Below are positions 1-7,721 of a stretch of DNA of 64,000 bases, one piece after another. Source of the DNA: Oscillospiraceae bacterium. Its GTDB lineage: Bacteria > Bacillota > Clostridia > Oscillospirales > Oscillospiraceae. The position numbers and the translations under genes were made by a program. The stretch spans positions 62,001 through 126,000 of the forward strand of contig JAFZDL010000025.1 of assembly GCA_017561205.1 (NCBI GenBank), written 5' to 3'. The notes below the pieces were generated by a model. That model was not told where the DNA came from. It did no database searches and was given only the letters and a program-made list of their open reading frames with translations. Numbering within the stretch: position 1 is the first letter of the stretch; each line of letters opens with the position of its first letter.

Positions 1-963
1 CTCAAAGCCAGCAGCCTTTGCAGCCTTAACAAACTCAGCATCCAGCTCCTCGCTGCCGGTAACGAAAGGAACATTCATAAGTGAACGGTCTTCCTTACGG
101 ACAGTACCCTTGAACAGCTTGCTTTCGTCCAGGAAGTCATACAGGATCTTAGCCTTCTTCTCATTATGGGCCTTCATAGCCTCCAGGCCGCCCATCTTCT
201 TAAGCCATTTGAATACCTTGCCGCAGATATAAATACCATAGCAAGGCGGTGTGTTGTACATAGATCCATTGTCTGCATGGATCTTGTACTGCAGCATAGT
301 GGGCGTGCCGGGCAGCACATCCTCACGGATCAAGTCCTCACGAATGATAGCGATAACCACACCGGCAGGACCGATATTCTTCTGCACACCACCGTAGATC
401 ATACCATATTTAGTCACATCCACAGGTTCGGACAGGAAGCAGGAGGAAACATCAGAAACCAGAATCTTACCCTTGGTGTTGGGCAAGGTGTGGAACTTAG
501 TACCATAAATAGTGTTGTTCTCACAGATGTACACATAGTCTGCATCCTCGCTGATGGGCAGGTCGGAGCAGTCGGGAATGTAAGAGAAGGTCTTGTCGGC
601 AGAGGATGCAACAGCATTGGCCTTGCCGTACTTCTGTGCTTCCTGGTATGCCTTCTTAGCCCACTGACCGGTGACAATGTAGTCAGCAACGCCGTTCTTC
701 ATCAGGTTCATAGGAATCATGGCAAACTGCTGAGAAGCACCGCCCTGCAGGAACAAAACCTTGTAATTATCCGGAATATTCATCAAATCCCGCAAATCAG
801 CCTCAGCCTCGTCAATGATCTCTTGGTAAGCCTTGCTGCGGTGGCTCATCTCCATGACGGACATACCGGTTCCCTTATAATCCAGCATTTCTGCTGCTGC
901 TTCTTTTAAAACTTCCTCGGGCAGGACAGCAGGACCTGCGGAAAAATTATAAACTCTTGCCAT
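1..963 (-). CDS. serC: Phosphoserine aminotransferase SerC, 3' end cut by window edge
   Basis: The minus-strand frame opens with ATG at 961-963 behind an AGGAGGAAAT ribosome site and stays open to the window edge, giving about 320 of the usual 360 residues. The N-terminus reads MARVYNFSAGPAVLPEEVL, the signature opening of SerC, followed by the LQGGASQQFAMIPMN stretch of this PLP-dependent fold-type I family. The enzyme converts 3-phosphohydroxypyruvate and glutamate to phosphoserine in serine biosynthesis. It lies 12 bp behind the phosphoglycerate mutase gene and is probably cotranscribed with it. The serine pathway also connects to glyA at 21.2 kb. The missing C-terminus lies left of base 1. 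Confidence 0.95.
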   Translation of the reverse strand, partial: MARVYNFSAGPAVLPEEVLKEAAAEMLDYKGTGMSVMEMSHRSKAYQEIIDEAEADLRDLMNIPDNYKVLFLQGGASQQFAMIPMNLMKNGVADYIVTGQWAKKAYQEAQKYGKANAVASSADKTFSYIPDCSDLPISEDADYVYICENNTIYGTKFHTLPNTKGKILVSDVSSCFLSEPVDVTKYGMIYGGVQKNIGPAGVVIAIIREDLIREDVLPGTPTMLQYKIHADNGSMYNTPPCYGIYICGKVFKWLKKMGGLEAMKAHNEKKAKILYDFLDESKLFKGTVRKEDRSLMNVPFVTGSEELDAEFVKAAKAAGFE

Positions 964-975
964 TTCTATTTCCTC

Positions 976-2172
976 CTAAACGATAAATTCTTCTAATAAG
1001 CGATAACCTTCGCTCTGGTAGATACCGCTGGCTTCAGCGGTCTTTTCCGAAAAAACATCCACTTTCTTCTGCACCTTGGTGCTGTCATACAGCACATAAG
1101 GAACAGGATCGGATGTATGGGTGCGTTTACAAATAGGTGTGGGGTGATCAGGCAGAACAAGCATTCTGTAAGGCTCACCTGCATCATCCAGCGCCTTTTT
1201 CACAACGGAAACGATCTTCTCGTCGATTTCTTCAATTGCTTGAATTTTGTGGTTCAGATTACCCTGGTGACCCATCTCGTCGGGAGCCTCCACATGGATA
1301 TAGACAAAATCCTGTCCGTCCTCCAGCAGAGCCTTTACAGCAGCCTGAGCCTTTCCCAAGTAATTGGTATCCAATGAGCCGGTAGCGCCCTCGACCTCAA
1401 CTACATCCATTCCTGCGCCCACCGCAATGCCCTTAAGCAGGTCAACAGCGGAGATCATCGTGCCGGAAAGACCGGTCTTTTCCTTAAAGTTCTGCAAAGC
1501 AGGTTTCGTACCGGCACCCCAGAACCAAAGAGAGTTCGCTTTGTTCTTGCCAGCCTGGGCTCGGGCAATGTTCAGCGGGTGGTTGTTAAGAACATCAAAA
1601 CTCTTTTTCATCATTGCGCGGAACACAGGATTTTCCGGCAGGAACGGTCCGATCATCTGACCTAAATGGTCGTGGGGCGGCTCCAGCTCTAGAATTTCAC
1701 CCTTATCCCATACGGTTATATGCCGGTAGCTGGTACCGGTATAGAATTTAAATTCTTCATTCTGGAAAGCCTCCCGGACAGCATCCATCAAAATATCCGC
1801 ATCCTGGGTGGAAATCTCACCGGAGCTGTGGTCCAAAATGGTCTTTTCCTCGTAGGGCTCATCCTCTGACACCGTTACAATATTGCAACGGAAAATAACA
1901 TCAGTATCTTTCATTGAGACACCTACACTCAGCGCCTCCAGGGGTGATCGTCCTGAATAGCAGGTGAGCGGGTTATAACCCATCACCGCAAGGTTTGCCA
2001 CATCGCTGCCCGGTTTCATGGAATCAGGTACAGTCTTTGCCAACCCCACAGTTCCGCCGGAGGCGAGAGCGTCCATACAGGGCGTTGAAGCAAATTCCAT
2101 CGGTGTTTTGCCGCCAAGCTCTGCAATGGGCAAATCTGCCATGCCGTCTGCAAGTACGATTACATATTTCAA
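976..2172 (-). CDS. apgM: Cofactor-independent phosphoglycerate mutase (archaeal-type, alkaline-phosphatase superfamily)
   Basis: A 398-residue protein starting with TTG (GGGGG site 7 nt upstream). The start VIVLADGMADLP and the segment GSDVANLAVMGYNP carry the metal-binding Asp and phosphate-accepting Ser region of the ApgM branch, and HVEAPDEMGHQG and VLPDHPTP carry the later metal ligands. ApgM enzymes interconvert 3- and 2-phosphoglycerate. Members of this branch have also been annotated as a proposed homoserine kinase (TIGR02535) because some sit in threonine operons. Here the partner is serC, 12 bp downstream, so a role near 3-phosphoglycerate or phosphoserine is the better inference. 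No phosphoserine phosphatase gene is visible nearby, so phosphatase activity on phosphoserine is possible but unproved. Confidence 0.85.
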   Translation of the reverse strand: MKYVIVLADGMADLPIAELGGKTPMEFASTPCMDALASGGTVGLAKTVPDSMKPGSDVANLAVMGYNPLTCYSGRSPLEALSVGVSMKDTDVIFRCNIVTVSEDEPYEEKTILDHSSGEISTQDADILMDAVREAFQNEEFKFYTGTSYRHITVWDKGEILELEPPHDHLGQMIGPFLPENPVFRAMMKKSFDVLNNHPLNIARAQAGKNKANSLWFWGAGTKPALQNFKEKTGLSGTMISAVDLLKGIAVGAGMDVVEVEGATGSLDTNYLGKAQAAVKALLEDGQDFVYIHVEAPDEMGHQGNLNHKIQAIEEIDEKIVSVVKKALDDAGEPYRMLVLPDHPTPICKRTHTSDPVPYVLYDSTKVQKKVDVFSEKTAEASGIYQSEGYRLLEEFIV

Positions 2173-2223
2173 CGCAATTCCCCCTTACTGTGTGTCTTTT
2201 TGCAGTGTACAAATGTACCTTAA

Positions 2224-2252
2224 ATAATAACACCTTTTCCACAAAAAAACAA
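2224..2252 (-). promoter_or_regulatory. Sigma-A-type promoter of the apgM-serC operon
   Basis: On the minus strand TTGTTT (2247-2252) and TATTAT (2224-2229) are separated by 17 nt and lie about 50 nt before the TTG start of the mutase gene. Confidence 0.55.
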
Positions 2253-2328
2253 GAAGAAATCCAAAAATTATCACTTTTTACAAAACTTCACTTAGCTAAA
2301 GCAACTTTTTGGAGAAAACCATCAAAAG

Positions 2329-2360
2329 CTCCCGGCAAAGACGGCTTTACCGGGAGTTTT
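2329..2360 (-). terminator. Intrinsic terminator after asnB
   Basis: A 12-bp stem (CTCCCGG arm at 2329-2340, CCGGGAG arm at 2345-2356, one mismatch) starts 4 nt past the asnB stop codon and is followed on the minus strand by a short U tract. Confidence 0.7.
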
Positions 2361-2363
2361 CAA

Positions 2364-4175
2364 TCAAATTATAGATACACGGTAATGTTCCAACCAGAAA
2401 TTGATTTGCAACATATAAGCAATCGTTTGGGGCAGCTTCATGAGCTGTCCGTACCAAGGCCATGACAATTCTGCACTGCACAGATTTTTCAGTGCATCTC
2501 GGTCAATAATACCATAAATAGGAGCATCCTTGCGCTGTAAGAGTTCCTGCATTAAGCCGCTTACTGCTTCCAAATATCCCGGATCATAGGTCTTTGGATA
2601 AGGACTCTTTTTCCGCCAAAGAACCTCTTGGGGCAATATCCCCTCCATTGCATAACGAAGAAGACCCTTTTCTTTTCCGTTGTAATCCTTATATTCCCAA
2701 GGCACACCATAGAGGTACTCAGCTATCCGATAATCACAAAATGGCACACGGACCTCTAAACCACAGGCCATACTCATCCGATCTTTTCTGTCAAGCAACG
2801 TCTGCATAAACCATTGCTGATTTAAATTTACCATTTCCTTCATCCGCCGCTCTGCAGCATCTGTCCCGGGCAAGATATCGCACTCAGAAATAGTCTTGAG
2901 ATACTGTTCATTCACAAAGCTCGCCGGATCAATTGAAAATAATATATCTTTATGCAACAGTTTTGCTCTGTCTTGCGTGTTTTGTGCCCAGGGAAATCCG
3001 GCAAACGATCTTACCTCAGGATCCCTATACCAAGGATACCCTCCGAAAATCTCATCAGCGCACTCCCCGGAAAGGGCCATTTTAACTTCTTTTCGTATTT
3101 CTCTGCAGAATAAAAGTAACGACGAATCCACATCGGCCATACCGGGCAGATCCCTTGCAATTGTAGCTTCCTTTAGCGTATCCACCAAATCGGCAGGCTT
3201 TAGTACAGTCCAGTGGTGTCTGCATTGCAATTTCTCCTGCATTATAGCAATGTAGCTATTGTCAGAATTGGGTTGGAATTTACCAGCTACAAAGAATTTA
3301 TCATTGTTTTCGTAATCAAGGGAAAACGTATCCAGCTGTCCCTGCATTTCCTCGGCACAAACAGCGGTAATTAAGCTGGAATCCAATCCTCCTGACAAAA
3401 ACGTTCCCAGAGAAACATCGGACACCATTTGTCTGCGGATGGCATCCGTCACAAGCCACCGAACGCACTCAGCAGTTTCTTCAAAGGTTTCCTTATGCTC
3501 CCTGTCCCGCAGTTTCCAGTACTGCCACCATTTCCAATTGCCCTGGGTGTAGAATCCGCAGCAGCCAGGCTTCATTTCCAATATATTCTTAAACACACCG
3601 CTGCCCGGAATCCGTCCCGGGCCAAGCAGAATAATCTGCGCTGCCCCTTCCCTATCCAATTCTGCCGGTACACCTGGATAGGAAAGCAATGTTTTCATTT
3701 CAGAGGCAAAGAGCATTCCGCCGGAGAATCGTGTATAAAATAAAGGTTTTACACCCATTCTGTCACGAGCAAGAAACAGTCGCTTTTTATTCTTTTCCCA
3801 CACGCCAAAGGCAAAAATACCGTTAAATCTTTCAACGCATCCCTCCTGCCACTGGGCATAGGCATGAAGGACTACCTCCGTATCACTCCGGGTTACAAAC
3901 TCGTGTCCCATGGCTTGAAGCGTATCCCGCAATTCCTGGGTATTATAGAGTTCGCCGTTGTATGTAATCACATATTCCTCACCGGACCAGCACAGCTGCA
4001 TGGGCTGCGCGCCACCCTCCGGGTCCACTATGGCGAGTCTACTGTGAAGCAAACAGCATTGCCGCTGCATATAGCTGCCGGTACCATCCGGACCTCTATG
4101 CTGCATTGTGCGAAGCAAAGTATCCAAAATCTGCGAATCAAAGGGTAGACCCAAGATTCCGGCTATTGCACACAT
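2364..4175 (-). CDS. asnB: Asparagine synthetase B, glutamine-hydrolysing
   Basis: 603 residues, normal length. The protein begins MCAIAGILG, so Cys2 is available as the glutaminase nucleophile after Met removal. The class II amidotransferase domain occupies roughly residues 1-210, with RGPDGTGSY and the ITYNGELYNT substrate loop. The synthetase domain follows, with the ATP pyrophosphatase loop FLSGGLDSS near residue 260. It makes asparagine from aspartate, ATP and glutamine in the cytosol. The start has an AAGGAGTTGTGAT ribosome site. It is a single-gene unit: a terminator follows, and the neighbour upstream is divergent. Confidence 0.95.
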   Translation of the reverse strand: MCAIAGILGLPFDSQILDTLLRTMQHRGPDGTGSYMQRQCCLLHSRLAIVDPEGGAQPMQLCWSGEEYVITYNGELYNTQELRDTLQAMGHEFVTRSDTEVVLHAYAQWQEGCVERFNGIFAFGVWEKNKKRLFLARDRMGVKPLFYTRFSGGMLFASEMKTLLSYPGVPAELDREGAAQIILLGPGRIPGSGVFKNILEMKPGCCGFYTQGNWKWWQYWKLRDREHKETFEETAECVRWLVTDAIRRQMVSDVSLGTFLSGGLDSSLITAVCAEEMQGQLDTFSLDYENNDKFFVAGKFQPNSDNSYIAIMQEKLQCRHHWTVLKPADLVDTLKEATIARDLPGMADVDSSLLLFCREIRKEVKMALSGECADEIFGGYPWYRDPEVRSFAGFPWAQNTQDRAKLLHKDILFSIDPASFVNEQYLKTISECDILPGTDAAERRMKEMVNLNQQWFMQTLLDRKDRMSMACGLEVRVPFCDYRIAEYLYGVPWEYKDYNGKEKGLLRYAMEGILPQEVLWRKKSPYPKTYDPGYLEAVSGLMQELLQRKDAPIYGIIDRDALKNLCSAELSWPWYGQLMKLPQTIAYMLQINFWLEHYRVSII

Positions 4176-4270
4176 ATATCACAACTCCTTCCTGCTATGA
4201 GTTTATGATACAGATGCAAAATTGTGCATAAATATTACTCCACTCGGACATATTATTTGTGGTGATGAAA

Positions 4271-4699
4271 ATGAAAGGCAGCAAGGACATTCTCTCTTCC
4301 ATTCTGAAAACAACACAAATGGGGCAAATTGGCATTCGGAGTATCTTAAACGAGCCGCTGCAGCCCAGTCTGCGTACTGAGCTAAGAAATGAGTTGCGTG
4401 AATATGACGCAATCGAGCAAGAAGCTCACGGCATCGCCAAAGAGCGTGGCTGGGAACTGAAAGAGCTCAATCCTGCAATTAAGGGTATGACCAATATGAT
4501 GACCCGCACCCAGTTAAGCTATGGTGAGCTGGACTCAAAGGCTGCGGCAATGATGATCCGCGGCAACACCAGGGGTATTATCAAAGGATACAAGAATTTG
4601 AATCAATTTCCACCATCCGATCAGCAGGTCAATGCCTTGGCGCAGCGACTTATTGATATTGAAGAGGCGAACAATCATCAGCTCCAGGGGTTTCTGTAA
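4271..4699 (+). CDS. Ferritin-like helical protein of a putative spore-surface cluster
   Basis: About 142 residues, all helical in character, with repeated Met-rich TQMGQIGIRS and MTNMMTRTQLSYG segments and regularly spaced Glu/His. This is the look of a four-helix ferritin-like or DUF2383-type protein as found in clostridial spore or coat preparations. GTG and ATG codons at 4259-4271 are all possible starts; ATG 4271 is preferred because GGTG lies 6 nt before it. Three genes for carboxypeptidase-like and peptidoglycan-binding proteins follow on the same strand. A spore role is inferred from this company and is not seen directly. No clear di-iron ExxH pair was confirmed. Confidence 0.6.
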   Translation: MKGSKDILSSILKTTQMGQIGIRSILNEPLQPSLRTELRNELREYDAIEQEAHGIAKERGWELKELNPAIKGMTNMMTRTQLSYGELDSKAAAMMIRGNTRGIIKGYKNLNQFPPSDQQVNALAQRLIDIEEANNHQLQGFL

Positions 4700-4763
4700 A
4701 CCCCTGGAACATTTTTGTCCTGCCCGCATAGCATAAGAAAGAATATTGAAAGGAGGAGATATT

Positions 4764-5147
4764 CTGGCCGATTCAGGATACATACAGGTTCATGCTTACA
4801 CAAGCTATGCACAAATTCCGCTGCAGGATGTTACCGTTTCCGTCACCGATGCCAGCGGTGGGGCCATCGCTCTTCGTCTGACAAACCGCAACGGTTTGTT
4901 GGATGCACCAATCGAGATTCAAGCGCCAAATGTTACTTCCGGTCAAAGCCCCAACACAGGCATCATACCCTTTGCTGTAGTAAATCTATACGCCCGTCTA
5001 AACGGCTATGAAGCGATTGAAATAGAAAATCTGCAAATATTCCCCGGCACTACTACGGTGCAAAACTTGGAAATGATTCCCCTTTCGGAGCTCCCACAGT
5101 CGTTTAATAAATTAGAGGTGTTTCCCACACCGTCCCAAAATCTTTAG
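4764..5147 (+). CDS. Carboxypeptidase-regulatory-like (Ig-fold) protein, probable CTG start
   Basis: About 127 residues reading LADSGYIQVHAYTSYAQIP and then VTVSVTDASGGAIALRLTNRNG, the beta-rich pattern of a CarboxypepD_reg-like domain often joined to clostridial cortex or coat proteins. No in-frame ATG exists. The ribosome site AGGAGG at 4751-4756 is 7 nt before CTG 4764, whereas the only TTG (4746) precedes that site. CTG is therefore the most likely start, which is rare. The gene lies 12 bp before the SpoIID-like protein and is probably cotranscribed with it. Exact function is unknown; a structural or matrix role on the spore is inferred. Confidence 0.6.
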   Translation: MADSGYIQVHAYTSYAQIPLQDVTVSVTDASGGAIALRLTNRNGLLDAPIEIQAPNVTSGQSPNTGIIPFAVVNLYARLNGYEAIEIENLQIFPGTTTVQNLEMIPLSELPQSFNKLEVFPTPSQNL

Positions 5148-5159
5148 GGAGGGTATTTT

Positions 5160-6437
5160 ATGCCAACAGTAACACCTTTCGTACCCCAGCGAATCACTGT
5201 GCATTTGGGCCCGCCATCGTCCAATGCAGAAAATGTCACTGTTTCCTTTTCGGATTATGTTAAAAATGTGGCCTCCAGTGAAATATATCCAACCTGGGAC
5301 GAAAGCGCACTGCGTGCTAATATTTTGGCCATCACCTCATTTGCGCTAAATCGGGTATATACGGAATTTTACCGCAGCCGGGGTTATGATTTTGACATCA
5401 CCAATTCCACCGCCTACGACCAATACTTCGTGAAGGGGCGGGCATTCTTCGAAAATATCTCCCGGTTGGTCGACGAACTCTTTAATGATTATCTACGCAG
5501 ACCGGGTTTCGTCGAACCTTTGGCTGCAAAATTCTGCAATGGCACCACGGTCACCTGCGAAGGCTTAAGCCAATGGGGCAGCCAAAACCTTGCCCAACAG
5601 GGCTATAATTCTACGCAGATCCTCCGCAGCTATTACGGTGATGTAGAAACAGTTCTCAACGCACCGATCCGAGGTATTACCTCATCCTATCCCGGAACAC
5701 CGCTGCGTGTAGGCAGCACCGGGCCCAATGTGGTTGTTTTGCAAGTATCCTTAAACCGGATAGCACAAAACTACCCGGCAATTCCCAAAATTCCAGCTGC
5801 AGACGGGATCTTTGGCCCACGAACCGAAGCATCCGTCAGGGCTTTTCAGCAGATTTTTGGCCTATCGCCCGACGGAATCGTAGGCCCGGCCACATGGTAT
5901 GAGATCGTACGGCTATATACCGCCGTAACTTCCCTTTCGGAGCTCCGCAGCCAGGGTCAGCAGTTTTATGCAGTTAACTGGACAGCGCCCAACGCCTTAC
6001 AAACAGGAGATACAGGCGATAAAGTACGGCAGCTACAGTATATGCTGTCCGTTCTTTCGGCCTATATCCCCGAGATTCCACCTGTATCAGTAGATGGAAT
6101 TTTCGGGCAGGCTACCCGCGCGGCTGTTTTAGCCGCACAACGAAGATTCCGACTCCCGGAAACAGGGGTTGTAGGTGAGGCCACCTGGGATGAGATCTAT
6201 GACCAGTTCTCCGGAATTGAAAATACTACCCTTCGCAGCGGCGAAACCTTCCCACGTTCGCCAGAGGCTACCGCACTTGCAAGCAATATCCGTCCCGTTG
6301 GCAATTTCAGAAGAAACGGAACTGCAACAAATACCCAAAGGCCCAATTACGCCAGAACTACAACTATGACCCAATTTCCCGGCCGTGATTTAAGTATCGG
6401 CGGTCAAGATCCCATCCGTCAGGAGGTGGTACGATGA
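5160..6437 (+). CDS. SpoIID-like protein with two peptidoglycan-binding domains
   Basis: 425 residues behind a GGGAGGGT ribosome site, without a signal peptide. Residues about 40-170 match the SpoIID/LytB layout: ALRANILAITSFALNRVY corresponds to the EALKAQAVAARTYAL helix, and GLSQWGSQNLAQQGYNSTQI corresponds to the GMSQWGA segment. Two PG_binding_1 domains follow (about 180-255 and 280-350, each with DGIFGPRT or DGIFGQAT and AFQ/AQRRF). SpoIID enzymes are lytic transglycosylases acting on stripped glycan during engulfment. Here the catalytic Glu position of EALKAQ reads Ser, with Glu one residue earlier, so activity is uncertain. The lack of a leader suggests action in the mother cell or on the maturing spore. 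Confidence 0.7.
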   Translation: MPTVTPFVPQRITVHLGPPSSNAENVTVSFSDYVKNVASSEIYPTWDESALRANILAITSFALNRVYTEFYRSRGYDFDITNSTAYDQYFVKGRAFFENISRLVDELFNDYLRRPGFVEPLAAKFCNGTTVTCEGLSQWGSQNLAQQGYNSTQILRSYYGDVETVLNAPIRGITSSYPGTPLRVGSTGPNVVVLQVSLNRIAQNYPAIPKIPAADGIFGPRTEASVRAFQQIFGLSPDGIVGPATWYEIVRLYTAVTSLSELRSQGQQFYAVNWTAPNALQTGDTGDKVRQLQYMLSVLSAYIPEIPPVSVDGIFGQATRAAVLAAQRRFRLPETGVVGEATWDEIYDQFSGIENTTLRSGETFPRSPEATALASNIRPVGNFRRNGTATNTQRPNYARTTTMTQFPGRDLSIGGQDPIRQEVVR

Positions 6438-6970
6438 GACCGGGTGAATCTTTTGTTGAGCAGCCTATTCGCAGCTTACAAACAATGCTCCGGGTAATTG
6501 CTGAGGACGATGCACGACTACCTACGGTTGTACCGGATGGGGTTTACGGACCAACAACTATGCAAGCCGTTTCCGCATTTCAGCGGCAGTACGGATTGCC
6601 GGTGACGGGTATTACCGACCAGGCGACCTGGAATCAGATAGTCGGCATTTATGAGCCCGCTCTCATTCGCATCGGCCCCGCGGAACCTATTGAGATCATC
6701 ATGGATCCGGGAGAAGTTTTCCGCTTAGGTGATAGCAATGCATATATTTATCTTCTGCAAAGCATACTTATACAGCTGTCCAACGACAACCCAACCATCA
6801 CACCACCGGATCATAACGGTGTTTTAGACGATCCTACCAGTCAGGCCCTTGCTGCCTTTCAGCTTTTGGCAGGCCTGCCACCAACCGGCGAGCTTGATAA
6901 AATCACATGGAAGTATTTGTCTAAGCAATTTACCTTAAGTGCCAACAGACAGTCCAATGACCGTATATAA
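6434..6970 (+). CDS. Tandem peptidoglycan-binding domain protein
   Basis: 178 residues made of two PG_binding_1 repeats (about 8-75 with DGVYGPTTMQAVSAFQ, and 100-170 with NGVLDDPTSQALAAFQ). The ATG overlaps the stop of the upstream gene by 4 nt (ATGA) and has a good AGGAGGT site, so translation is coupled. Together the two genes encode four such domains and may represent one ancestral protein split in two, or a deliberate subunit pair. No catalytic domain or signal peptide is visible. It probably anchors or spaces the partner on cortex peptidoglycan. Confidence 0.7.
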   Translation: MRPGESFVEQPIRSLQTMLRVIAEDDARLPTVVPDGVYGPTTMQAVSAFQRQYGLPVTGITDQATWNQIVGIYEPALIRIGPAEPIEIIMDPGEVFRLGDSNAYIYLLQSILIQLSNDNPTITPPDHNGVLDDPTSQALAAFQLLAGLPPTGELDKITWKYLSKQFTLSANRQSNDRI

Positions 6971-7013
6971 TTTTTGAATATTTGTAAATTTTTACAATTC
7001 CCATAAAATGCTC

Positions 7014-7041
7014 TTGATTTAGATTAAAAATGGGATATAAT
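7014..7041 (+). promoter_or_regulatory. Sigma-A-type promoter of pgsA
   Basis: TTGATT (7014-7019) and TATAAT (7036-7041) are separated by 16 nt and lie 45 nt before the pgsA start. Confidence 0.6.
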
Positions 7042-7085
7042 TACTTTATTAATTAAGTTGGCGACTATACTCGGAGGAAATATTA

Positions 7086-7670
7086 ATGTTTATCAAGGAT
7101 TGGAAAAAAGATATATGCTCAATTCCAAACCTGCTGAGTTTGTTGCGCCTCATTTTAATACCCGTATATATATCTATCTATCTGAATGCGCGGGAAGCAA
7201 CGGATTATTATTTGGCCGCTGGTATTTTAGCAGTTTCCTGTCTGACAGATATGATCGACGGCAAAATCGCTCGACACTTCAATATGATCACTTCCTTGGG
7301 CAAGGTTCTTGACCCACTGGCCGACAAACTGACACAATTCACGCTGATTCTTTGCCTGGCCTTGAAGGTAGAAAACACCCTTCTTTGGTACCTGATCGGT
7401 CTATTTGTGCTAAAAGAAAGTTTCCAATTGATTGCCGGTAGTCTTCGATTGCGCAAGGGTATTATGCTCAAAGGCGCACTACTCAGTGGAAAGATCTGCA
7501 CCACCATCCTGTTTGTTAGTTTGATCTTGATGGTTATGATGCCAGATATGCCACTAAAAACAATTAACTTTATCACAATTATTGATGCTTTGTTTTTACT
7601 GGTTGCTTTTGCGCATTATGTAGTAGCATATTACTGTATGGACAGCAAATTCCAAGCTGTCGAAGATTAA
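7086..7670 (+). CDS. pgsA: CDP-alcohol phosphatidyltransferase, PgsA-like
   Basis: 194 residues with about five membrane helices. The CDP-alcohol phosphotransferase motif D-x2-D-G-x2-A-R-x8-G-x3-D-x3-D is complete in DMIDGKIARHF through GKVLDPLADK (about residues 57-82). The likely reaction is transfer of phosphatidyl from CDP-diacylglycerol to glycerol-3-phosphate, giving phosphatidylglycerol phosphate. Cardiolipin-synthase-type members of the same family cannot be excluded on sequence alone. ATG has a CGGAGG site. It has its own promoter, and a bidirectional terminator separates it from the converging aminotransferase gene. Confidence 0.85.
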   Translation: MFIKDWKKDICSIPNLLSLLRLILIPVYISIYLNAREATDYYLAAGILAVSCLTDMIDGKIARHFNMITSLGKVLDPLADKLTQFTLILCLALKVENTLLWYLIGLFVLKESFQLIAGSLRLRKGIMLKGALLSGKICTTILFVSLILMVMMPDMPLKTINFITIIDALFLLVAFAHYVVAYYCMDSKFQAVED

Positions 7671-7677
7671 CAACATA

Positions 7678-7713
7678 ATAAAGTCCGGTTTGGAAATCCA
7701 AACCGGACTTTAT
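7678..7713. terminator. Bidirectional terminator between pgsA and the aminotransferase
   Basis: A perfect 15-16 bp stem (AAAGTCCGGTTTGG at 7680-7693 against its complement at 7698-7711) with a 4-nt loop. U-rich tails on both strands serve the two converging genes. Confidence 0.9.
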
Positions 7714-7721
7714 TTTATATA

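Noticed and set aside
4230..4256. SigE-like promoter (AAATATT, 12 nt, CATATTAT) before the spore cluster
   Set aside because: The spacer is short and the predicted start would fall on the ribosome site of the first gene, so it was not called.
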